Below are positions 6,302 through 12,134 of a DNA stretch of 12,134 bases, one piece after another (position 1 is the first letter of the stretch; each line of letters begins with the position of its first letter). This DNA is from PVC group bacterium. Its GTDB lineage: Bacteria > Verrucomicrobiota > Kiritimatiellia > SS1-B-03-39 > UBA6053. The notes below the pieces were generated by a model. That model ran no database searches. It had not been told where the DNA came from and saw nothing but the letters and a program-made list of their open reading frames with translations. The DNA is taken from positions 1-12,134 of the forward strand of contig PXAS01000062.1 in assembly GCA_003565815.1 (NCBI GenBank), in the 5' to 3' direction. Both the position numbers and the translations under genes were made by a program.

Positions 6302-7030
6302 ATGGTACGAAAGCTCAAAAATCGATTCAGGCGATGGCGACTGGCCAAGGCGGGTGTGGACGTTGAACGCACCGTGGAAAGGCTTGAGTGTGGACGCGGG
6401 GACGGCGCGTGGACAATTTGCCCGACCCGCCTCCACTCTGAATCCGTGGTCTACTCCGTGGGCATCGGCAGGGAATGTTCCTTTGACTTGGACATGATCA
6501 AACGTTTTGGCGTCAAAGTCCATGGGTTCGATCCCACTCCCGCCAGCGTGGAATGGGTCAAAAGCCTCGATCTCCCCGATGAATTTCATTTCCAGGCCAT
6601 CGGTTTGGCCGATTTCGACGGCACCCTCGATTTTCACGTCCCCCGCAAAAAGTCCTCCGCCCATTACACCCCCGTGGCCCGCTATAAAATGAAGGCAACG
6701 GAAAAGATCCAGGCCCCCGTCCGCAAACTCGGCACCCTGATGCGGGACTTGGGACACGAGCACATCGATGTGTTGAAAATGGACATCGAGGGCGGGGAAT
6801 ACGCGGTGATCGACGACATGCTCCGATCCAAACTACCGGTGCATCAACTATTGCTGGAGTTTCATCACAACTACAAAACCATCCCCCTGCGGAAGACCCT
6901 GGATGCCGTGCGGGCCCTGCGGGCGTCCGGGTTTCAGCTCTTTGCCCTCAGCGCGCGCACCTACGAAATGTCTTTCATCCGTGATCCGGAACTTTCAAAA
7001 GCCGCCGAAACCCCACCGGACCGAGCATGA
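6302..7030 (+). CDS. FkbM-family SAM-dependent methyltransferase
   Basis: 242 residues, with no signal peptide. The Rossmann-fold SAM site is seen as VYSVGIGRECSFD (50-62, glycine loop), the acidic strand end GFDPTP (75-80), and the IDVLKMDIEGGEYAVIDDM segment (155-173), the most conserved block of FkbM proteins. These enzymes usually O-methylate sugars or other hydroxyls in polysaccharides and natural products. The substrate cannot be told here. The gene starts about 50 bases after the terminator and no strong ribosome-binding site precedes ATG 6302. Its stop overlaps the cupin start as ATGA, so the two are co-translated. Confidence 0.9.
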   Translation: MVRKLKNRFRRWRLAKAGVDVERTVERLECGRGDGAWTICPTRLHSESVVYSVGIGRECSFDLDMIKRFGVKVHGFDPTPASVEWVKSLDLPDEFHFQAIGLADFDGTLDFHVPRKKSSAHYTPVARYKMKATEKIQAPVRKLGTLMRDLGHEHIDVLKMDIEGGEYAVIDDMLRSKLPVHQLLLEFHHNYKTIPLRKTLDAVRALRASGFQLFALSARTYEMSFIRDPELSKAAETPPDRA

Positions 7031-7341
7031 ACCTCTTCGCGTATCCGGAAGCCGCAACAGAAACCTTTGACACCCTCCTGGAGACCGACGGGCTGAAATT
7101 GGAACGCATTGTCTCCCATGGACAGGCCGGCGGGCCCGATGATTGGTACGACCAAGAGCGTCTGGAGTGGGTCGCCCTGCTCAAAGGCGAAGCCGTCCTG
7201 GCATTTGATCCCGGAGAACCGATCACGCTTCGCGCCGGGGACACCCTGCTCATTCCCGCCCGCCGCCGTCACCGCGTCGCTTCCGTTTCCGACGATGCCC
7301 TCTGGTTGGCACTCCACTTCGCTCCCTCCGACTCGAAATAG
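7027..7341 (+). CDS. Small single-domain cupin
   Basis: 104 residues forming one cupin barrel. The first motif is atypical: DDWYDQERLEWVALLKGEAVLAF (38-60) has Tyr/Gln/Glu where the usual His-x-His stands. The second motif is clear: LRAGDTLLIPARRRHRV (68-84), with His82 as a possible metal ligand. This subgroup is common but of unknown role. It may be an isomerase or a small-molecule or sugar-binding protein. The ATGA overlap with the FkbM gene implies coupled translation and perhaps action on the same carbohydrate. The first-motif change means metal binding should not be assumed. Confidence 0.87.
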   Translation: MNLFAYPEAATETFDTLLETDGLKLERIVSHGQAGGPDDWYDQERLEWVALLKGEAVLAFDPGEPITLRAGDTLLIPARRRHRVASVSDDALWLALHFAPSDSK

Positions 7342-7511
7342 ATTCACGGGTGCGACACGACATTATATGAGATGTCATTGACCGATTATGAGTAGATTTC
7401 CTTTCAATTTTTTGATAATTTCCAAATCGTATATTTCTTATCCGATACAGAGAATAAACTCTCGGCAAAGAGAATCCATCCCAAGTCCAAAATCCACAAA
7501 GGGAGACAAGC
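7342..7511 (+). promoter_or_regulatory. AT-rich leader upstream of the corrinoid operon
   Basis: This 170-bp gap is clearly richer in A+T than its neighbours and must contain the operon's start signals. It has a dyad, GACAT-N8-ATGTC (7359-7376), a short GAGAATAAACTCTC dyad near 7452-7465, and a repeated AGAGAAT. TTGATA at 7412 could be a -35 box, but no good -10 lies at the right distance. No GCCACTG-type B12 box is seen, so a cobalamin riboswitch is not supported. The ribosome-binding site AGGGAG (7500-7505) stands 6 bases before ATG 7512. Confidence 0.5.
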
Positions 7512-8147
7512 ATGAGTACCGACCTGAACCTTCTCACCGAAGCCGTCAAAACCGGAAAACGAAAAGACGCCAAAGCCATCACCGAAGAGGCTCTCGCGGA
7601 ATCCGCATCCCCGCAGGCCATTCTCGATGCCCTCAAGAACGGCATGGACGATGTGGGCCGCCGCTTCAAGGCCAACGAAATCTTCGTCCCCGAGGTGCTG
7701 GTCGCCGCCCGGGCCATGAAATCCTCCATGGAACTGCTGGAACCCGTCCTGGCCGCATCGGGCATCAAAGCTCAATTCCGTGTGGTCATCGGCACCGTCG
7801 AGGGCGACCTCCACGACATTGGCAAAAACCTTGTGGCCATGATGCTCAAGGGCTCGGGCTTTGAGGTCATCGATCTCGGCACCAACGTCAGCCCCGCCGC
7901 CTTCACCGAGGCGGTGAAAACCCACAACGCCCAGCTCGTCGGTCTCTCCGCTCTGCTGACCACCACCATGCCGGCGATGCGTGGCACCGTGGAGACGCTG
8001 AGAGGCGCCGGGCTGACCGTGAAAATCATGGTGGGCGGCGCCCCCATCACCGATGCCTTCGCAAAGGAAATCGGGGCGGACGGTTACTCGGCGGATGCCG
8101 CCAGCGCCGTGGAACTGGCCCGAAGTCTGGTGGAGGTGGCGGCATGA
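7512..8147 (+). CDS. Corrinoid (B12-binding) methyl-carrier protein, MtaC/MtbC/MttC-like
   Basis: 211 residues, the usual size. Residues 5-85 form the helical cap domain of methyltransferase corrinoid proteins (ITEEAL, GMDDVGRRFKANEIFVPEVLVAARAM). Residues 89-210 are the Rossmann-like B12-binding domain with GTVEGDLHDIGKN (94-106), where His101 is the lower axial cobalt ligand in D-x-H-x-x-G. GLSALLTTTM (144-153) and VGGAPIT (174-180) line the nucleotide tail pocket. It carries a methyl group on cob(I)alamin/methyl-cob(III)alamin between two methyltransferases. It is first in an operon, and its stop overlaps the next start by ATGA. Confidence 0.96.
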   Translation: MSTDLNLLTEAVKTGKRKDAKAITEEALAESASPQAILDALKNGMDDVGRRFKANEIFVPEVLVAARAMKSSMELLEPVLAASGIKAQFRVVIGTVEGDLHDIGKNLVAMMLKGSGFEVIDLGTNVSPAAFTEAVKTHNAQLVGLSALLTTTMPAMRGTVETLRGAGLTVKIMVGGAPITDAFAKEIGADGYSADAASAVELARSLVEVAA

Positions 8148-9403
8148 TGACCTGCAAAGAACGCGTCCGCGCCAGCATCGCGCACCGTCAGCCGGATCAG
8201 CTTCCCATGGACTTTGGGGGCTGCTTCATCACCGGAATCCATTGCAGTGTCGTGGAACAGCTCCGCGATGCTTACGGTCTGGAAAAACGCCCCGTCAAAG
8301 TCTGCGAACCCTACCAGATGCTCGGTTTGGTGGAGGACGACCTCAAAGACGCCATGGGCATCGACATCGAAAGCATCTTCCCCAATCGCACGATCTTCGG
8401 CTTCGTGAACGAAAACTGGAAGGAATACAGAACCTGGTGGGGACAGACGGTTCTGGTGTCCGAACACTTTCAGGTGGACGAAAAAGCCGACGGCACCTAC
8501 ATTTATCCCAAAGGCGACCGCAGCGCGGCGCCCAGCGGGCACATGCCGAAAACCAGCTATTTTTTCGACACCATCGTGCGTCCGCAGGACTATGACGAGG
8601 ACGACCTGAAACTGGAAGAGAATCTGGAGGAATTCGGTCCCATGAACGCCGAGGAGGAGGCCTACTGGCGCAAGGAGGCCGAACGCGTTCGCGGCGGCGA
8701 CCGTGCCGTCATCACCCACCTCAATGGCACCTGCCTCGGCGACATCGCCCTGGTTCCCGCCCCCTTCCTCACGAATCCGAAGGGTGTGCGCGGGGTGGAG
8801 GACTGGTACATGCTGTTGGCCTCCGATCCGGACTTTGTCTTCAGACTCTTCGAACGCCAGACCGAAATCGCCCTGGACAACATGGCCAAACTCAACAACA
8901 TCGCCGGCGACGTGCTCGACGTGGTGGTGGTCTGCGGTACTGACTTCGGCACCCAGGAGTCCACCTTTTGCTCCGTGGACACCTTTCACGAACTCTGGCT
9001 CCCCCACTACCGTCGCATCAACGACTGGATCCACGCCAACACCGCCTGGAAAACTTTCAAACATTCCTGTGGCGCGATTGACACCCTGATCCCGAGCATC
9101 ATCGAGGCCGGTTTCGACATCCTGAATCCCGTCCAATGCTCCGCAAAAGGCATGGAGGCCGCCGGACTCAAGGAACGCTATGGGGACAAAATCACCTTCT
9201 GGGGGGGCGGCGTGAACACCCAGCAGACCCTCCCCTTCGGCACGCCCGAACAGGTTCGCGCCGAAGTGTTCTCCCGCTGCGAAACCTTCGCCCCCGGAGG
9301 CGGCTTCGTTTTCAACGCCATTCACAACGTGCAGGCGCTCAGCCCCATCGAAAACGTGCTCGCCATGATCTCCGCCGTCAACGAATACAATGGAAAGCAA
9401 TAA
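8144..9403 (+). CDS. UroD-fold corrinoid-linked methyltransferase (long form)
   Basis: 419 residues, a uroporphyrinogen-decarboxylase fold used by corrinoid methyltransferases. The HxC zinc motif is intact in TFKHSCGA (His307, Cys309). A further Cys332 lies in NPVQCSAKGM and could complete the site, though in related proteins the third ligand often sits elsewhere. WGGGVNTQQTLPFGTP (353-368), PGGGFVFNAIHNVQ (384-397) and the closing PIENV block are typical of the long UroD-like family common in Lentisphaerota and anaerobic Firmicutes. It lacks the N-terminal Arg motif expected of true haem-pathway HemE. With the corrinoid protein directly upstream, methyl transfer to or from cobalamin is the likely role. 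ATG 8144 overlaps the previous stop; ATG 8147 is an equally possible start. Confidence 0.9.
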   Translation: MMTCKERVRASIAHRQPDQLPMDFGGCFITGIHCSVVEQLRDAYGLEKRPVKVCEPYQMLGLVEDDLKDAMGIDIESIFPNRTIFGFVNENWKEYRTWWGQTVLVSEHFQVDEKADGTYIYPKGDRSAAPSGHMPKTSYFFDTIVRPQDYDEDDLKLEENLEEFGPMNAEEEAYWRKEAERVRGGDRAVITHLNGTCLGDIALVPAPFLTNPKGVRGVEDWYMLLASDPDFVFRLFERQTEIALDNMAKLNNIAGDVLDVVVVCGTDFGTQESTFCSVDTFHELWLPHYRRINDWIHANTAWKTFKHSCGAIDTLIPSIIEAGFDILNPVQCSAKGMEAAGLKERYGDKITFWGGGVNTQQTLPFGTPEQVRAEVFSRCETFAPGGGFVFNAIHNVQALSPIENVLAMISAVNEYNGKQ

Positions 9404-9404
9404 G

Positions 9405-10763
9405 ATGAACGGAAAAGAAATCCTCCTCGCCACCCTCCGCCGCGAAACCGCCGCACGCCTCCCCTGGGTCCCCTTCACCGGGGTCCACGCGGGATCCCTC
9501 ATCGGAGTCGATTCCGAAGCCTATCTGAAATCCGCCGATCACATCGTCGCCGGACTGGAGGCCGCGAAGCGGCGCTATGCGCCCGACGGACTTCCCGTGG
9601 TCTTCGACCTGCAACTCGAAGCCGAAGTTCTCGGCTGCACCCTGGCCTGGGCCAAAGAGACCCCGCCCTCCGTCGCCACCCATCCGCTGGATGACAGCTA
9701 CGATCTGAATGCACTGCCGGCGTTTTCGCTCGACAACGGACGTTTTCCCGTCGTCTTCGACGCCGTCAAACGCCTCAAGACCTCCATCGGCGGCGACACC
9801 GCCCTCTTCGGCCTGCTCACCGGCCCCCTCACCCTCGCCCTCCACCTGCGCGGCGAGGAATTTCTCCTCGACATGTTCGACGAGGAGGACGGGGTCGCCA
9901 CCCTCATGGACTTTTGCACCGACATCGCCATCGAATTCGCCAAAGCCTATCTCGCCGCCGGCATCGATGTCATCGCCGTGGTCGATCCCATGATCAGCCA
10001 GATCGGCCCCGCCCATTTTGAAGAGGTGGTCGCTCCCAGCCTCAACAAAATTTTCGATGCCGTGCGCGATGCGGGCGGACTCTCCTCTCTCTTCGTTTGC
10101 GGCAACGCCACCCGGAATCTCCAGGTGATGGCGGAGACCACCTGCGACAATATCTGCGTGGACGAAAACGTGGACCTGAAAAAACTCGGCGAGGTTTGCC
10201 GCGCCGCCGGGAAATCCTTCGGCGGCAACCTCAAACTCACCACCGTCCTGCTGCTCGGCGACGCCGACGCCACCCGCCGCGACGTGGCCCGCTGTCTGCG
10301 CGAGGCGGGCGACGGACCCGGTTTTATGCTCGCCCCCGGCTGCGATCTGCCCTACGCCTGCAAACCCGAAAACATCGAAATCGTCGCCGGCATCGTCCAC
10401 GACGACTACCAGCGCCAAGTCGCCCTATCGCTTCCCGATGTCATCGACAACGATCCCTTCGACGACATTGTGATTCCCGACTACGCCGCCTCCCCGGAAG
10501 TCATCGTCGATGTCGTCACCCTCGACTCCGCCGGCTGCGCCCCCTGCACCTACATGCTCAAAGCCGCCCAGGAAGGCGCCAAGGCCGCCGGGGTTCCCGT
10601 CTCCGTGCGCGAACACAAAATCCTCAACCGCGACGGCCTCGGCTATATGAAAAAGCTCCAGGTCACCGCCATCCCCAGCATCTGCGTCAATGGCGTGGAA
10701 CACTTCGCCTCCATCATCCCCGACCGCGCCGACCTCGTCGCCGCCATCCGGGGAGAGAAGTGA
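9405..10763 (+). CDS. UroD-fold methyltransferase fused to a C-terminal thioredoxin-like domain
   Basis: 452 residues from ATG 9405, one base after the previous stop, with GGAAAG 7 bases upstream (an in-frame ATG at 9390 is less likely). Residues 1-345 resemble MtaA/MtbA-type methyltransferases: FGLLTGPLTLALHL (135-148), VVDPMISQIGP (192-202), SLFVCGNATRN (228-238) and MLAPGCDLPYACKPENI (308-324). Cys232 and Cys313 match zinc ligands, but the His two residues before the first Cys is Phe230 here. Residues 369-452 form a thioredoxin/glutaredoxin-like domain with a CAPC redox motif (Cys378, Cys381) and a cis-Pro (AIPS, Pro424). This is a natural fusion and not a frameshift. It may couple methyl transfer to thiol redox. 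The zinc difference may be a family trait. Confidence 0.88.
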   Translation: MNGKEILLATLRRETAARLPWVPFTGVHAGSLIGVDSEAYLKSADHIVAGLEAAKRRYAPDGLPVVFDLQLEAEVLGCTLAWAKETPPSVATHPLDDSYDLNALPAFSLDNGRFPVVFDAVKRLKTSIGGDTALFGLLTGPLTLALHLRGEEFLLDMFDEEDGVATLMDFCTDIAIEFAKAYLAAGIDVIAVVDPMISQIGPAHFEEVVAPSLNKIFDAVRDAGGLSSLFVCGNATRNLQVMAETTCDNICVDENVDLKKLGEVCRAAGKSFGGNLKLTTVLLLGDADATRRDVARCLREAGDGPGFMLAPGCDLPYACKPENIEIVAGIVHDDYQRQVALSLPDVIDNDPFDDIVIPDYAASPEVIVDVVTLDSAGCAPCTYMLKAAQEGAKAAGVPVSVREHKILNRDGLGYMKKLQVTAIPSICVNGVEHFASIIPDRADLVAAIRGEK

Positions 10764-10781
10764 CCCTGGAGCCGGCCTGGC

Positions 10782-11920
10782 TCAGCGAGCACGTATTTCA
10801 TTTCCCATTCGGTACTTCCGCGGGGTCACGCCAACCTCTTGGTGGAAAACCCTGGAGAATTGCGGGGGGCTGCTGAATCCGCAGTGGTCGGAGATCCAGG
10901 CCAGGGATTTGTCCGTGTTGCGCAGACAATGCCGGGCGCGGCGAATCTGCAAATGACGCCGCTCCCGCCACACGCTTCTGCCGAGCGCCCGCTCGAAGCG
11001 GCGCTCCAGGGTCCGGCGCGACGCGCCGATGGCGCGACACAACGCCTCAATCGGTTCCGGGTCCTGCAAGCGTTCCTCCATCCGACGCACCGCGCGGGTC
11101 ACCACCGGATCCGGGGTGTATTCGATTCCGGTGCTGTCGCGTTCGACCACATGCGTGGGCGGAATGAGATGCGTGGAGGCTGGCAAGACCTCTCCATCCA
11201 TGATGCGGTGCAAGAGTTCGGCGGCTTTGCGTCCGATGGCGCGGCCATCCCGTTCGATGCTGCTCAGGCCGGGACGCGCGAGGCCGCAGACCAGCGGATC
11301 GTTGCCGATCCCCAGCAGCCCCATGCGTTCCGGCAGCCATTCCGTCGGCAGGAAATCCATGAACTTGCGCGCCAGGTGATCGTCACGGAACAACACTCCG
11401 AGGGCACCGGCAGCGACTCGAACCAGTGCATCAACCGCTTCCTCGCGCGCACATCCAACTCGGGTTTTTCGTCCCCCAGATAATAGGATTGGCACGACAA
11501 CCCCGCCGCCGCGGCCGCTTCCCGCAAACCCTTCTCCGTCTGGTTCCCCTTCGCGTAGCTGACATACGCCAGATGCGTCATGCCTTTTTCGGCAAAATAT
11601 TCCCCCGCCATGCGGCCCGTGGCCGGATTGTCAGACGACACCACCGGCCCGTGCTTGAGCATGCGCAGATCCTGCATCCCCACCACCGGGATTTCCCATT
11701 GCGGGGAGGCCGGGTTCGAGAGAGGAAGCAGCGACTCGGTCAGCACCCCCGTCCCCTGCTGAATGGCACGAAAACTATTGGGACCCACCATCCCGTACAG
11801 CTCCAGCACCAAGTGCCAGTCACCCTGGGTTTCCGCGTATTCCGCGATGCCGCGCACCAGATCCCGGCTCAAACCGGAAACCGCCGGCAGCAACACCGTC
11901 ACAACTCGTCTGGGTTTCAT
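10782..11920 (-). pseudogene. XylR-like regulator (LacI-type sensor plus AraC helix-turn-helix) with a one-base frameshift
   Basis: From ATG 11920 the frame reads MKPRRVVTVLLPAVSG, a LacI-type periplasmic-binding-like sensor domain, up to WFESLPVPS near 11399. It then turns to nonsense. A second frame overlapping this point resumes with GVLFRDDHLARKFMDFLP, completes the sensor (LLGIGNDPLVCGLARPGLSSI) and ends in two AraC helix-turn-helix motifs (CRAIGASRRTLERRFERAL and WISDHCGFSSPPQFSRVFHQ). Adding one G in the TCGGAG at about 11397-11402 would rejoin them into 379 residues, the usual length. The lesion is therefore a single-base deletion, or a sequencing or assembly error. A TTG start at 11956 is possible, but 11920 fits the domain. 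There is no good ribosome-binding site. Its target may be the divergent gene at 12043 or the convergent corrinoid operon. Confidence 0.88.
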
Positions 11921-11925
11921 GCTAA

Positions 11926-11956
11926 AAAGCGTATAAGCTTTGTCAAAATATGACAA
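11926..11956. promoter_or_regulatory. Operator-like palindromes between the regulator and the exported protein
   Basis: TTGTCA-AAATA-TGACAA (11940-11956) has perfect 6-bp arms and a 5-bp spacer. Immediately next to it AAAGC-GTATAA-GCTTT (11926-11941) has 5-bp arms. Together they cover the region just upstream of the regulator's start. A loose minus-strand promoter (TTGTCA, 15 bases, TATACG) overlaps them, so autoregulation is plausible. Confidence 0.55.
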
Positions 11957-11989
11957 GAATTAATACCACATCCTGCAACTTCTTTTGTG

Positions 11990-12010
11990 GTTTTCGTGTA
12001 GAGTTTTCGT
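11990..12010 (+). promoter_or_regulatory. Direct repeat GTTTTCGT upstream of the exported protein
   Basis: GTTTTCGT occurs at 11990-11997 and again at 12003-12010, 13 bases apart. AraC-type domains bind direct repeats, so this is a candidate activator site for the gene at 12043. The spacing is shorter than usual for AraC half-sites, and the repeats are T-rich, so confidence is limited. A weak -10 (TATTCT, 12010-12015) abuts the second copy. Confidence 0.35.
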
Positions 12011-12042
12011 ATTCTTTAACCGCAAACCTACGGAGATGCATC

Positions 12043-12134
12043 ATGACCATCACAACACACAAACGACCCATCCTCCTTTTTGCAGCCCTCTTTGGCCTGG
12101 CTTGCTCTGCCTCGGCAAATCTGTGGCTTTCGGA
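12043..12134 (+). CDS. Exported protein, N-terminal 30 residues (runs off right edge)
   Basis: Only the start is visible: MTITTHKRPILLFAALFGLA followed by CSASANLWLS. Basic residues (Lys7, Arg8), a hydrophobic core (10-20) and an ASA cleavage site before Asn26 make a Sec signal peptide. A lipobox is unlikely, because Gly stands at the -3 position before Cys21. GGAGA ends 6 bases before ATG 12043. The mature protein, and so its function, cannot be seen. Its divergent position from the XylR-like regulator suggests it may be under that regulator's control. Confidence 0.8.
   Translation, partial: MTITTHKRPILLFAALFGLACSASANLWLS

Noticed and set aside
7342..7511. Cobalamin riboswitch upstream of the corrinoid operon
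   Set aside because: The leader is only 170 bases, AT-rich, and lacks the conserved B12-box core; nothing suggests the expected multi-helix fold.
8144..9403. True haem-pathway uroporphyrinogen decarboxylase (HemE)
   Set aside because: The HxC metal motif, the extra length and the adjacent corrinoid carrier point to a methyltransferase; HemE N-terminal motifs are not seen.
8084..9502. 472-residue minus-strand open frame
   Set aside because: Antisense of the long UroD gene; GC-rich codon bias keeps it open, but it shows no domain pattern and no ribosome-binding context.
9378..10418. 346-residue Gly/Glu/Val-rich minus-strand open frame
   Set aside because: Antisense of the UroD-thioredoxin fusion gene with low-complexity composition.
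10769..10783. GAGCC-GGCCT-GGCTC hairpin between convergent genes as a terminator
   Set aside because: Only a 5-bp stem, no T-run on either strand, and it overlaps the regulator's stop codon; could easily be chance.

Overview
The window looks like a chromosomal segment of a GC-rich bacterium. My best guess is the PVC group (Lentisphaerota, Kiritimatiellota or Verrucomicrobiota). This rests on gene types: a XylR-like LacI/AraC hybrid regulator, corrinoid/UroD-type methyltransferases, an SqdX-like glycosyltransferase with a PAP2 phosphatase, and multi-copy-looking palindromic intergenic repeats. It is an inference from gene content. No rRNA, tRNA, CRISPR array or intact transposase is visible.

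Layout. (1) 1-609, minus: the N-terminal 203 residues of a patatin-like phospholipase that runs off the left edge. (2) 610-1192: a 583-bp gene-free stretch with a long inverted repeat, a 24-bp tandem repeat and several hairpins. (3) 1193-2923, plus: a large protein I do not firmly recognise, perhaps a TIM-barrel glycosidase relative. (4) 5335 down to 2953, minus: a tightly packed envelope-lipid-type operon of PAP2 phosphatase, family 4 glycosyltransferase and metallophosphoesterase. The last gene is broken by a large internal deletion. (5) 5492-6169, plus: a small lipoprotein ending in a good intrinsic terminator. (6) 6302-7341, plus: an FkbM-family methyltransferase overlapping a small cupin. 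(7) 7512-10763, plus: a three-gene corrinoid methyl-transfer operon made of a B12-binding protein, a UroD-type methyltransferase and a second UroD-type protein fused to a C-terminal thioredoxin-like domain. (8) 11920 down to 10782, minus: a XylR-like regulator with a single-base frameshift, convergent with the corrinoid operon. (9) 12043 to the right edge, plus: the start of an exported protein, divergent from the regulator, with an operator-like palindrome between them.

How they may work together. In the corrinoid operon the first UroD-type protein probably moves a methyl group onto or off the cobalamin of the small protein. The thioredoxin-fused partner would handle a second methyl transfer or a redox step. 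No MttB-, MtaB- or MtmB-type substrate methyltransferase and no corrinoid-reactivating ATPase is present, so the substrate is unknown. The PAP2/glycosyltransferase pair suggests glycolipid synthesis at the inner membrane. Two of the twelve protein-coding loci carry lesions (the metallophosphoesterase and the regulator), which could be real decay or assembly errors. The most unusual item is the UroD-thioredoxin fusion, in which the usual zinc-binding His position appears to be Phe.
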